Part shown: one piece after another, positions 42,215 through 51,413 of the stretch
Layout: the number at the start of each line of letters is the position of its first letter
Numbering within the stretch: position 1 is the stretch's first letter
DNA from: Fimbriimonadaceae bacterium
GTDB lineage: Bacteria > Armatimonadota > Fimbriimonadia > Fimbriimonadales > Fimbriimonadaceae
Length of the DNA stretch: 64,000 nt
Assembly (NCBI GenBank): GCA_020847855.1
Contig: JADLBH010000002.1
Span: 1 to 64,000, forward strand
Reading direction: 5' to 3'
Made by a program: the position numbers and the translations under genes
Notes under the pieces: model-generated
The model's input: the letters and a program-made list of their open reading frames with translations, nothing else
What the model was told of the DNA's origin: nothing
Databases searched by the model: none

Positions 42215-45200
42215 ATGGCAACCACGCATGAAACTAGACAGTCCCTGGCCGCGCTGCGCGCAATTGACCCATTCCCGGTTCCGCCGCTCGAAAAGGGGTC
42301 AACCGTCCGCATTGTCAACTACTTCGACCAGACAGCGTCTACACCCGTCGGGCCCGCGGGCGGCGGCGGGCTTTACCGTTGGGACCCCGCTTCCGACGAG
42401 CAGCCGGACAACGGCGCGGTCGTGGCCCCGAACGTCTCCTGGAACAGTAGCCCAGGCAACTGGGACGTTGGCCGCTGGCTGCTTGTGCACGAGGGCTTCG
42501 TCAACATCAGGCAGTTCGGCGCTCTCGGCATCCTGGAAGGGAACCCTGGCGTCCCGCCGACGGTCGCAGACCTCAACTCGAAGCGCTCATTCGCGAACGA
42601 CGCCGAGATGAAGGCGACCTATTCCGGCGGGCACGGCGAACCGTTCAATGGGCTCAAGGACGCGGACACCGCCGATTGGGCCGCCATCCAGGCCGCGCTG
42701 GTCTGGTGCGGCGAGAACGGGGTGCGGCTCGAGGGCAACTCTGGCGACTTCTTCATCCGCCGCCCGCTTTGGATGGGCGACGACGATGTCAGCTTCGCCC
42801 AGGGTAGAGAGACTGAAGACAAGGACTCCGCAGAACAAGGCCTGACCTTCGTCGGCCAGACCGGCAACAGCCGCGAGCAGGCCGACGGCGGCGTCTGAAA
42901 CGTCCGGATCACGGAGTCTTGCGCAAACCGGTACGCGCTAGTCGCTAAGGCTTCCACCACCGGCACGGACGAGTTCCGGCTCCAGTTCTTCGGTAACACG
43001 TCCTTGGTGACCGTTGACCTCAACCCGCTCCTTACCGCGGAAGAGATCGAGGACGAGATCGCCGCTGCACTCGACTCAGGTTACACGGTCTCGCTGGACG
43101 TACCGCTCCTCACAGCCACGTTGCTTTCGCAGAACGTGTACTTCCGGATCACTCCCACTGGGGGCTCGCCGGCGTTCCTTGGCGAGGTCGCCGTCATCCA
43201 GCCGGGCCCGTCGAACGCGCCGTCAACAGTCGTTCGGTGCCTGGCCGACAGCGGCATCGTCTCGTTCCGGCGCTCGGCGGGGTTCCATTACCGGATCGAG
43301 GGGCTTACGCTCAAGGGCAACGACTCCAACGGGTCGACGGCACGGAACGCCTCGTTCGGCGTCCTCTTCGCGACGAGCCAGTTCGTCGGCCACGCCGTCG
43401 AGCGGGTGAACGTGTTCTACGCGGACACCGTCCTCGGTGTGCTCGAGGGCACGGGGGCGAATGGCGAGGACCTCTACCTCTCCCGCCTCAAGAGCGGGCA
43501 CTGCCGGCGGGGGTACTACTCGGACGCGCCGCAGTCCTTCGGCCACGACCTGGTGAGCTGGACGCTCGGGCTCGACTCCGACGGGGTGTACTTCGAGCTC
43601 GACCGCGCGGGCAGCCCGGGTTTCGGGCTGACCTGCACGGGCATCGAGGGGACTTTCGCGAACGACCTTTCCGCGGACCCTCCGGTGGTCGGGAAGGGGA
43701 CCTTCCTGCGGCTGCGGCGGGGCACCGGCTCGGTGGTCGTCACGGGCGGGCGGGTCGAGCACTGCGCGACGCTGCTCCACTACGACGCGCAGAACGGCCA
43801 GGGGCCCGAGGACAACTTGGACCTCTCGGTGGAAGGGATGGACTTCGACGGGATGCGCGGGGTGGCGGGCCGCTCGTTCGTCTTCGGCGAGGACGCGGCC
43901 TCGGGCGACCTGCCGACCCAGTTCGGCCTCTACGCCCGCAACTGCCGCTTCAAGCTCTCGGACCAGGCCACCGCCGCCGAGGCGGACCTGAGGCTCACGA
44001 GCGAGTCGGCCCAGGACGGGCTTCACTGCTCGTTCGAGCAGTGCCGCCTGACCGCGTGGCGCTCCGTGCCGTCGCTCGGGGTCCGGGCGGGGTTCCGCCA
44101 GTGCTACCGCAGCGACTTCGACCCCGGCAACGTGGGCGCCGGTGGCACCGCCTTGCGCGAGTTCACCGAGCTAGCCGGCGCGCCCGTCCAGCGCACCCAG
44201 AGCGTCCGCACCGTCCTCCAGGACTCCCCCTGGGCCCAGACCGGGCCCCGTACGAACATCCTGCGTAACGCCTCGTTCGCCAGCCAGAGCGCCGAAGGCT
44301 CGGCGGCGCTCCCCGTTGGGGGGCGTGGCGTTCAGCCCGAGCTCGTCTTGGAGCCTGCTCAACTCGAACGGCACCACGGAGGCCAATCTCGCGGGCTTCG
44401 CCCGCTGGGGCAAGGGCTACGCGGACGCGGACGTGGACATGGGGCCGCAGTCGTTCTACCTGGCGCTCTCGGCCACGGACCGGCTCGAGAGCACCCTCAC
44501 CGCGTTCGACCTAGGCGGCGCCTCGGTCAAGGTGGCGACCTACCAGTGCCTCTGCCGCGTCCGCGGCAAGGTGCGCTTCGCGCTCGTGAAGTCCGACGAC
44601 GCCGCGGTGGTGTTCGACGAGGTCGTGCTCGACTCGCAGAACGCCTACACGGACCTGACGCTGGTCACGCTGCGCGGCCAGGTGGACGGCGACATGGGCT
44701 CCGCGTTCTTCAAGGTGCTGGTCGAGAACCTGTCCACGCTCCCCGCGCGGTGGCAGGTCACGGCCCAGCAAGCGTGGGGAGGCAAGGAGGGCGAGGACGC
44801 TTCGACCGGCTACCCGCTGGAGCTCGGGCTGGCGAACCAGACCTTCGTGCCGACCGCGGACGGGGCGCCGAGCCGCAACCGCTACCAGTGGGCGGTGAAC
44901 GCTCTGGGCGTGATGGCGCAGTCTCGCTTCCGGCTGCCTGCGAAGCCGCAGCGGTACGGCTGGGAGCAGCGGGCGCTGATCAATACGGAGTCCGGCGACC
45001 TGCGCGACGGCGACGTGTACTACGACACGGACCAGAAGGCGGTGCTCATGGTGATGAACAACCAGCAGATGTTCTGCGTCCTCCAGCCAGAGAGGGTGAA
45101 CTCTAGGATCATAAGCCTCAACTGGGCGGTGGGCGACGAGAAGAACGTCGTGTTCCTCGCCGACGACGACGGGTCGGGGACGCTGACGCTGCCGGCCGAC

Positions 45201-45392
45201 ACGAACGAAGTCCCGGACGGCACGGTCGTGCGCTGCTACTGCGAGCCGGGCACGACCTACACGGTGGGCGTGAAGTTCGGCCCTGGGGGGACGCTCCACG
45301 AGCTGGACCCGGGCAAGATGGGCGAGTATGCGTTCATGGGCGGCAAGTGGAGGTCCGTCGTCCACAACGCGGCCCACGTCTCGCAGCCCTAG
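42215..45392 (+). pseudogene. Tail-spike-like beta-helix protein gene, broken by a stop and a frameshift
   Basis: One original gene of about 1058 codons is read in three pieces. Piece 1 (42215-42898) starts ATG after GAGG and contains FVNIRQFGALG and DTADWAAIQAALVWCGENGV, the start of a pectate-lyase-3 / phage tail-spike beta-helix. An in-frame TGA at 42896 sits where Trp would fit (DGGV-stop-NVRITES), and the same frame reads on without another stop to about 44318. There a run of six G (44318-44323) carries one G too many, and the next frame continues to 45392 with GVAFSPSSSWSLLNSNG. The C-terminal part looks like a carbohydrate-binding beta domain. No other phage gene is near. The lesions may be real decay or assembly errors. 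Confidence 0.8.
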
Positions 45393-46093
45393 GCACGGCG
45401 CCTGGCCCTGGCCGCCCCGGCCAGGGCCAGCGCACCAAGCGCTAGCATCGCATAAGGCTCCGGCACGGCCCGTATCTCCGTCGTCCAGTAGGAGAACGGG
45501 GCCGTGTTCTGGGCGTTCCAGTCTTGACGGAAGATCAGACCGTCCACGTCCGACCAGTCGAACGCGGGGTTGCCGACAAAGCCGTCGCGGCGAAACCCGA
45601 TGCCGCCGGGGATCGTGCCGAACTGGTGGTTCGCCGTGATCCGGCCCAAGCCGTCTTCCAGCCGGATGCTCCAGACCTGGGCGAAGAGCTCGGGCGGGTG
45701 GGTCACCAGGTCCAGCTCGAAGAGGCGCCCGGAGTCCGAGAACGCGGAGAGGTCGAGGTCCATCGGCTCGAAGAAGCCGGCGCCGTAGCCCATCCGCAGC
45801 TCGGTGGAGAGGTCGGTCGGCCCGGGGGTCGTGACGCCCACTTCGCCGAGCCCGACCTCCACCGAAGTCCTGTACCCGAAAGGGTTGAAGTTGACGACGG
45901 AGGTCGTGTTGCGGTGCCCGGCGAAGCAGCGGCTCCGATCCAGCCCAGTGGCGAGGTTCGTCCGGGCCCCGGTCCCGACGAACTCGGCCCGGAAGTATCC
46001 CTGCTCGAACCTATCAATGACGATGGACGCCCCAGCGGGCAAGGCTAGCGCGGCGATGGCGGCCAGAACGATCGTTCCTCTCATGCAACTCAT
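45389..46093 (-). CDS. PEP-CTERM secreted protein
   Basis: A 234-residue exported protein with a signal peptide (about 1-23, ending PAGAS), a beta-rich middle region, and a C-terminal VPEPYAM motif followed by a hydrophobic helix (LALGALALAGAA) and RARRRA, the PEP-CTERM sorting tail. GAGG lies before the ATG at 46093. Its stop overlaps the end of the convergent beta-helix pseudogene by 4 bp. Role unknown; probably a surface or matrix protein. Confidence 0.9.
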   Translation of the reverse strand: MSCMRGTIVLAAIAALALPAGASIVIDRFEQGYFRAEFVGTGARTNLATGLDRSRCFAGHRNTTSVVNFNPFGYRTSVEVGLGEVGVTTPGPTDLSTELRMGYGAGFFEPMDLDLSAFSDSGRLFELDLVTHPPELFAQVWSIRLEDGLGRITANHQFGTIPGGIGFRRDGFVGNPAFDWSDVDGLIFRQDWNAQNTAPFSYWTTEIRAVPEPYAMLALGALALAGAARARRRA

Positions 46094-46234
46094 AGGAACC
46101 TCGATTGTTTCCTGGTTCCCTGGCGCACGCCGCCCGCACTTTCACCGCGCCCGCTGGGCGGTCCGGGTAGCCAACAATGCCGCGAAGGGGGCCGGCATGG
46201 TCGGTAACGATTCATTAAGGTTGCGCTGTTCTTG

Positions 46235-46275
46235 GACTTCGACAGTCCCCGGAACGAGCCAAAGAGGTCGAAGTC
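46235..46275. repeat. Inverted repeat downstream of the AraC-type gene
   Basis: GACTTCGAC at 46235-46243 is the exact reverse complement of GTCGAAGTC at 46267-46275, separated by 23 bases. It lies in the 228-bp gap between the PEP-CTERM and AraC-type genes and may form the 3' hairpin of the latter or a binding site. Nothing else is recognised in the gap. Confidence 0.45.
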
Positions 46276-46321
46276 ACAGAGCGCGACCCAAATCTGGAGA
46301 GCCCCCATGTTGCCGGTGCCG

Positions 46322-47062
46322 CTATGGGAACGGCAGGGCGCTTCGATGGCCCTCGACCGTCTGCGTCTTGCGCAGCGCTCTCGGAGAGAGGCCCGTGGAC
46401 GTTCGAATCAACTTGTTGAACTGCTGCAGATCGGGCACCCCTACCTTTGCGGCGACGGCCTTCACGCTGAGGTTCGTTTCGAGCAGGAGCTTGGTAGCTT
46501 CCCTCGTCCTGATCTCGAGCACATAACCCTTTGTAGTGGTCCCGTGGCCAGTGCGGAACAACCGGAGCAGGGTTCGAGATGGCACGCCGAGCTCGCCTTC
46601 GAGGGCGGAAACGGGGAAGGGGCGCGAGATGTTGGCACGGATCCAGGCCTCTGCCTGTCGAAGCCGTTCGTCGCCTGAGGCGAAGGCGCGCGGCTGGCTG
46701 ATGTGGCATAGCATGTCCCACACAAAGGCTTTGCCTCTCCAAACTCCGCGGACATTCCGAGACCCCACGTCAACGAAGCGCTCTTGCCACTCGGTCTCCA
46801 GGGTGAAGTGGATCGGCAGAGCCTCTTGCTCTTCGAGGTCTCCGGGCAGGTCGAACGTGGCATACCAGTGGCCGGTCCCTGCTCCCACTCGGGCGTGGGC
46901 GCAGCGTGACGCTGGAGGGAAGAGGACAGACTCGCCAGGCTCGAACGCGATGCCGATCGCATTGACATGGGCGACGCCGCTGTGCGCGTAGTGGAGAATC
47001 GTCCAACGGTTGTCAGGCTGGATCCATTCTAAAAAGTCGGAAGTCAGGATGTTTTCCCCCAT
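46322..47062 (-). CDS. AraC-family transcriptional regulator
   Basis: A 246-residue regulator (272 if the GTG at 47140 is used). The N-terminal half is a cupin-like sensing domain with HYAHSGVAHVNAIGIAFEPG. The C-terminal ~100 residues form the two AraC helix-turn-helix units: RQAEAWIRANISRPFPVSALEGELG-type first unit and SVKAVAAKVGVPDLQQFNKLIRTSTGLSPRALR second unit. The second unit has LQQFNKLIR in place of the common SYFSRxFK. AAGG six bases before the ATG at 47062 favours the shorter form. Divergent from the broken propeller gene, which it may control. Confidence 0.85.
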   Translation of the reverse strand: MGENILTSDFLEWIQPDNRWTILHYAHSGVAHVNAIGIAFEPGESVLFPPASRCAHARVGAGTGHWYATFDLPGDLEEQEALPIHFTLETEWQERFVDVGSRNVRGVWRGKAFVWDMLCHISQPRAFASGDERLRQAEAWIRANISRPFPVSALEGELGVPSRTLLRLFRTGHGTTTKGYVLEIRTREATKLLLETNLSVKAVAAKVGVPDLQQFNKLIRTSTGLSPRALRKTQTVEGHRSALPFP

Positions 47063-47204
47063 GTAGACCTTGGAAGGGGGCTTGGTCAGCGGGGCGGGGA
47101 CGAATCTCACTGGTTGAAATAATACCCATCTTTCGAGCACACGTGAACAGGGGTTTCCTTCACACCACTTCGGGTGTCCAATTCGAGGGTGGAGGTTTTA
47201 TACC

Positions 47205-47231
47205 ATGAATGGCGATAAAACACCATTATGA
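47205..47231 (+). CDS. Possible 8-codon leader peptide
   Basis: An ATG with GGAGG nine bases upstream opens an 8-codon frame (MNGDKTPL) whose TGA ends directly before the ATG at 47232 of the broken propeller gene. The ribosome binding site is stronger than any for the main gene, so translation could be coupled through this leader. Too short to prove. Confidence 0.3.
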   Translation: MNGDKTPL

Positions 47232-48588
47232 ATGGATTTGGTCGCGTTACACTCAACGTTTGCGCTGTTGGGCGCAGAGGACAATCCTACGGATCAAAAA
47301 CCATCGTTGCTTCGTTTGCTCGTCCTGGGCTCCGGGCTCGCCGTCTCCGCGATGGCGCGCCCGGACTACTTCAGCACCTCGATTGATTCTGTCGGAGGTG
47401 TGGGCTATCTTCTCCACCACTCCGACGGCGGCGGATTGAAGGGTGCCTACTCCGCCGGGATGTCCCAACCGATCTCGGTTGCAACCGGGCTTCACGATAT
47501 GGTTTATGTCGCAGACTACTTGGGCTCGCGAGTCTATGTTTTCTTCGCCGATGGTGAGCTGCTCACCACGATCCCGGTGCCGGACTACCCAGGTTCGCTG
47601 GTCGTTCACCCCGACGGTTCCCTCCTCGTTGCGAGGTACGACGGTGGCCCTATCTACCGCTTCGCGGCCGATGGCACGCCGATGTCGAATTTCACCGACG
47701 ATACGGGCTTGATCCGTCACGGTCAAATGTGCTTCGATTCTTCGGGCGATCTCTACGTCTGTTCCTGGGTCGAGAACTTGATCTTGAAGTATGACTCTGC
47801 GGGGGGGAGCCTCGGAGTCTTCTCGGACACGGCGACTTCGGGAAGGGGATGGTCCGGTGGGGATTACCACAGACGAGTTTGGGGGGATGTATGTTGCCGA
47901 ATACGCCACGCACGAGCTCAAGTACTTGCTCAGCGACGGCACGTTGGGTGCGGTCTTGGGCACGACCCCGGACGAGCCGGAATACTTGACGCTCGACAAT
48001 GGCACGCTCCTGGTGCCGCAGCACTTTAGTGGCACCGTTGACCGTTACGACTTGGCCGGGGTCTTCATCGGTCAGTTCGCTGCCGCGCCGCTGACCTATC
48101 AGACGGTTCCTGGCCCGCATGCCCTCACGGTGGACGATGCCAGCATTCTGCTCGGTTCCGATGGCGGTGGCGAGTCGAACCTTGTGAATCTGGACGGCTC
48201 TGGCTTCCGGGTCTGCAAGTTCATCGTGCCGAACATGGCGGCGCCGGGAGTGCGAGTGGAAGTCGTCGGGTCGGACGCTTCGGACCCACTCCCCGACACC
48301 GTCTCGAGCCTCAGCCTCTTTATGCGGTCGAGCATGGTGACCCCACGGGCGTTCCGACTCCGTGTCGCCATGGTGGACGAGAACAATGTTGTCAGCACGA
48401 CGGTCGTGGACGATGGACCGATCGGCACGACACCGAAGGACGTGTGGCTGGATGCCGACGACCCTTCGCTCTACGTTCGAAGCGATGGCACGGTCAAGAT
48501 GCGGTATGAGGTCTTTCAGACCGGGCCCGTGACGGTCTCACTTTGGTGCCATTCGACCGACTACATCTCCTGGCACGCTCGGCCGTGA
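47232..48588 (+). pseudogene. Secreted propeller-like protein gene with a frameshift, shared C-terminal module
   Basis: A gene of about 450 codons. The first frame (47232 to about 47846) has a signal-like helix after LLRLLVLGSGLAVSAMA and propeller strands (HDMVYVADYLGSRVYVFFADG, FDSSGDLYVCSWVENLILKYD). At a GGGG run (47846-47849) one G too many shifts the frame. The next frame continues seamlessly (DGPVGITTDEFGGMYVAEY) to 48588. The last ~130 residues contain RVCKFIVPN and TGPVTVSLWC, matching the module of the 17855 gene. The start may be the ATG at 47232 or an in-frame TTG near 47309. Decay or an assembly error are both possible. Confidence 0.75.
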
Positions 48589-48618
48589 CCCGAGCAGGGT
48601 TTGACCTAATCTAGCGAC

Positions 48619-48659
48619 AAGGAAGGCCCAGTCCGGGTGTACGGAGCTGGGCTTTCCTT
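48619..48659 (+). terminator. Terminator of the propeller gene at 47232
   Basis: A 13-bp stem with one G-U pair (48619-48631 with 48647-48659) is extended inward by TCCG/CGGA. It lies 30 bases after the stop. It is a strong hairpin with a pyrimidine-rich 3' arm (CTTTCCTT). Confidence 0.8.
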
Positions 48660-48739
48660 AGCGCGGATCGCACATCGGCACCGAGCCCGCAACACCACGC
48701 AGCTGGGCCGATAAGATACAATGCCGGTCACGGTCGAAC

Positions 48740-49822
48740 ATGTCTAGACTCCGCCAGTTGCTCGAACACGTCGTCGAGGTAGACGCGAGCGACCTTCACC
48801 TCAAGGCGAACAACCCGCCCATCATCCGTCTTCGCGGCGGGCTCCACCGGCTCGATCAGCCTGCCTTCTCGGCGGACGAACTGCGCAACGAGCTCTTCTC
48901 CGTCCTCACCCCCGAGCGGCGCGATCGGCTCGACAGCTACAAGGAGTGCGACCTCAGCCATGCCGTGCCGGGCCTGGCTCGATTCCGCGTCAACATGTAC
49001 TGGCAGCGAGGGTTGCCCGGAGCGGTCTTCCGACTCATCCCCTACAAGATCCGCACGATTGACGACCTGCGGATGCCGCAGGTCACCAAGAAGATCTCGC
49101 TGCTCCCGCGCGGGCTCGTGCTGGTCACCGGGCCCACGGGCAGCGGGAAATCCACCAGCCTCGCCGCGATGATCAACCACATCAACGAGACGACCCGGAG
49201 GCACATCATCACGATCGAGGACCCGATCGAGTACGTCCACCCCGACCGGGCCAGCATCATCAACCAGCGCGAACTCGGGACGGACACGAACAGCTTCGCC
49301 GACGCCCTGAAGCACGTGATGAGGCAGAATCCCGACGTGATCCTGGTCGGTGAGATGCGCGATCTGGAGACGATTCAGCTGGCGATCACGGCGGCGGAGA
49401 CCGGGCACCTAGTCTTCAGCACCCTCCATACGGTGGACTGCGCCCAGACGATAGACCGTATCGTGGACGTCTTCGACCCCGAACAGCAAGAGCAGATCCG
49501 AACGCAGCTCTCGGTCACTCTCCAGGCCGTCGTTTCCCAGGCCCTCCTCCCCACGAAGGACGGAACGGGACGGGTCGCCGCCTTCGAGGTGATGGTCGCG
49601 ACGCCGAGCATCAAGACCATGATCCGGGAAGGCAAGACCCACTCGCTCTACCATGACATTCAGACCGGTGCCGAGCACGGGATGCAGACCCTCGACAATG
49701 CACTGCTCGGCCTGGTGAAGGACGGGAGCATTGACTACGAGATGGCCCACTCCAAGTCTTCGCTGCCGCAAGAGTTCGCCACTCGTGCAGCCAACCTTGG
49801 ACTGGAGGGCGCCCGTGCTTGA
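48740..49822 (+). CDS. pilT: PilT-family ATPase 1
   Basis: A 360-residue type IV pilus retraction-type ATPase. The N-terminal PAS-like domain (DASDLHLKANNPPIIRLRGGL), Walker A GPTGSGKST (131-139), the Asp box IEDPIEYVH, Walker B NPDVILVGEMRDLETI, the His box HLVFSTLHTVD and a degenerate AIRNLIRE motif (IKTMIREGKTHSLY) are present. PilT powers pilus retraction and twitching. It overlaps the second pilT gene by 8 bp, so both are made from one mRNA. Confidence 0.93.
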   Translation: MSRLRQLLEHVVEVDASDLHLKANNPPIIRLRGGLHRLDQPAFSADELRNELFSVLTPERRDRLDSYKECDLSHAVPGLARFRVNMYWQRGLPGAVFRLIPYKIRTIDDLRMPQVTKKISLLPRGLVLVTGPTGSGKSTSLAAMINHINETTRRHIITIEDPIEYVHPDRASIINQRELGTDTNSFADALKHVMRQNPDVILVGEMRDLETIQLAITAAETGHLVFSTLHTVDCAQTIDRIVDVFDPEQQEQIRTQLSVTLQAVVSQALLPTKDGTGRVAAFEVMVATPSIKTMIREGKTHSLYHDIQTGAEHGMQTLDNALLGLVKDGSIDYEMAHSKSSLPQEFATRAANLGLEGARA

Positions 49823-51029
49823 CGTTCGGGCCCTCCTGCGCAGATGTGTGCAGATGGACGGCTCTGATCTGCATATCAAGTCCGACACCGGGAAAGCGTA
49901 CATCAGGGTGTATGGGGATTTGATCCTGCTCGAGGACGTTCCCGAGTTCACTCAAGAAGATCTGATCGCGGCCTTGCCGGGATTGATCCGACCCGACCAG
50001 CAGGAGGCGTTCGAGGCCGAGTACGAACTCGACTTCTCGCTCGAAATCGAGGGAGTTTCCCGGTTTCGAGGCAACCTTTATCGCCAACGCGAGAACATCC
50101 AAGCCGCGTTCCGTGTGATCCCCTATACGATTTCCACCATGGAGGAGCTCGATCTTCCCAAGGTGTGTTATGACTTTATCCTTCGACCTCGCGGCCTAGT
50201 CTTGGTCACGGGTCCGGCGGGGAGCGGCAAGTCCACGACTCTCGCCGCCATGATAGATCGGATCAACCGCACGCAGGACGTCCACATCGTGACCGTCGAG
50301 GACCCGGTCGAGTTCGTTCACGACGACCATGTCGCACTGCTGAACCAGCGCGAGCTTTCTATTGACACTCTGTCCTTTGCCAACGCGCTCAAGCATGTCT
50401 TGCGGCAGGATCCGGACGTGATCCTCGTAGGTGAAATGCGCGACCTGGAGACAATCCATTTGGCGATCACAGCCGCCGAGACCGGCCACCTTGTATTCGC
50501 CACGCTCCACACGGTGGACGCGGTTCAGACCGTGGACAGAATCGTGGACGTGTTCCCCATGCACCAGCAACAGCAGATCCGCATGCAACTGTCCGTGAAT
50601 CTGCTCGGCGTGATCAGCCAGACCTTGGTGAAGAAGAAGAACGGGGACGGTCGTGCTGCGGCCTTCGAAGTTCTCAATGCGACGAGCGCAGTGCGGAACC
50701 AGATCCGAGAGAACAAGACATACCAGATCTCTTCGATTATCCAAACCGGTACGAAGCAAGGGATGCAGACGCTCGACCAGTCCCTCGCACGGCTCGTGGA
50801 TCGCGGTCTTGTCGCACTCGACGATGCACGGATGAAGGCGAAAGACGTCGGCGAGTTTGCGAGGCTCGTAAACCTAGGCAACAAGAGCCCAACGGGAGGC
50901 GGGGGGGGTTCAGGTGCGCCTGGCCCAACGGCCCCGGCTCCGCCGGGGCCTGAGAACGGGGAGCATGCAGCGGCTCCGACGAATGCGGTTCGCGGACAGC
51001 CGAACCGTCCGGGTTACAAGCGCGATTAG
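49815..51029 (+). CDS. pilT: PilT-family ATPase 2 with Pro/Gly-rich tail
   Basis: A 404-residue paralogue of the preceding protein. All PilT motifs are present: DGSDLHIKSDTGKAYIRV, Walker A GPAGSGKST (133-141), VEDPVEFVH, DPDVILVGEMRDLETIHLAI, HLVFATLHTVDAVQTVDRIV and VRNQIRENKTYQISSIIQTG. The sequence has diverged from PilT1 along its whole length, and it adds about 45 residues of Gly/Pro/Ala-rich tail. The GTG at 49815 has GGAGGG seven bases upstream and overlaps the previous stop. PilU-like division of labour is likely but unproven. Confidence 0.92.
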   Translation: MLDVRALLRRCVQMDGSDLHIKSDTGKAYIRVYGDLILLEDVPEFTQEDLIAALPGLIRPDQQEAFEAEYELDFSLEIEGVSRFRGNLYRQRENIQAAFRVIPYTISTMEELDLPKVCYDFILRPRGLVLVTGPAGSGKSTTLAAMIDRINRTQDVHIVTVEDPVEFVHDDHVALLNQRELSIDTLSFANALKHVLRQDPDVILVGEMRDLETIHLAITAAETGHLVFATLHTVDAVQTVDRIVDVFPMHQQQQIRMQLSVNLLGVISQTLVKKKNGDGRAAAFEVLNATSAVRNQIRENKTYQISSIIQTGTKQGMQTLDQSLARLVDRGLVALDDARMKAKDVGEFARLVNLGNKSPTGGGGGSGAPGPTAPAPPGPENGEHAAAPTNAVRGQPNRPGYKRD

Positions 51030-51360
51030 ATTAAGTTCGCGGGTGCCAAGGCTCTTCGCAAGGTCAGCACTGAGTCCGATATCGGGTGCCTCAAGGTGCT
51101 TGATTTCGAGTCTTTGCGCCTGGGGCAGGATCATGGATCTGGGCGGGGCGGGAACACGGGTTTTCCAGATTCACCCATGCTTAGGGCAGGGAAGCATCGT
51201 GGTCTTTGACCCCAACCCTCCGTTGAACTTGCTCGTTTCCGATCTCTCGCCACAACCGCCCTCACCCTCGGTGATACGGAGAGAGTGCACGGGCTCCTTC
51301 CACGCACGCCCGTGGTGAGAAGACTGACACAACCGCTCTCCACCGCAGGCGGCAAACGAC
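51030..51360. other. Intergenic stretch without recognised gene
   Basis: The 384 bp between pilT2 and the next PEP-CTERM gene contain no convincing coding frame. A short CACGGG/CCCGTG inverted repeat is present near 51280-51310. The downstream part carries the terminator of the convergent PEP-CTERM gene, listed separately. Confidence 0.5.
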
Positions 51361-51393
51361 ACCAGGCCCCTGGCGTGCTTCCAGGGGCCTGGT
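51361..51393 (-). terminator. Terminator of the PEP-CTERM gene at 51414
   Basis: A perfect 13-bp stem (51361-51373 with 51381-51393, loop of 7) lies 21 bases beyond the stop of the minus-strand gene. There is no clear T-run. Confidence 0.7.
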
Positions 51394-51413
51394 CGGAGGT
51401 GCTCCGGTTCGAT

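Noticed and set aside
42896-42898. TGA recoded as Trp or selenocysteine
   Set aside because: TGA ends many intact genes here and no selenocysteine-insertion hairpin is evident just downstream, so a nonsense change is simpler.
42215-45392. Prophage or phage remnant
   Set aside because: Only a tail-spike-like gene is seen; there are no integrase, capsid, terminase or attachment sites. Standalone beta-helix genes also occur in non-phage contexts.
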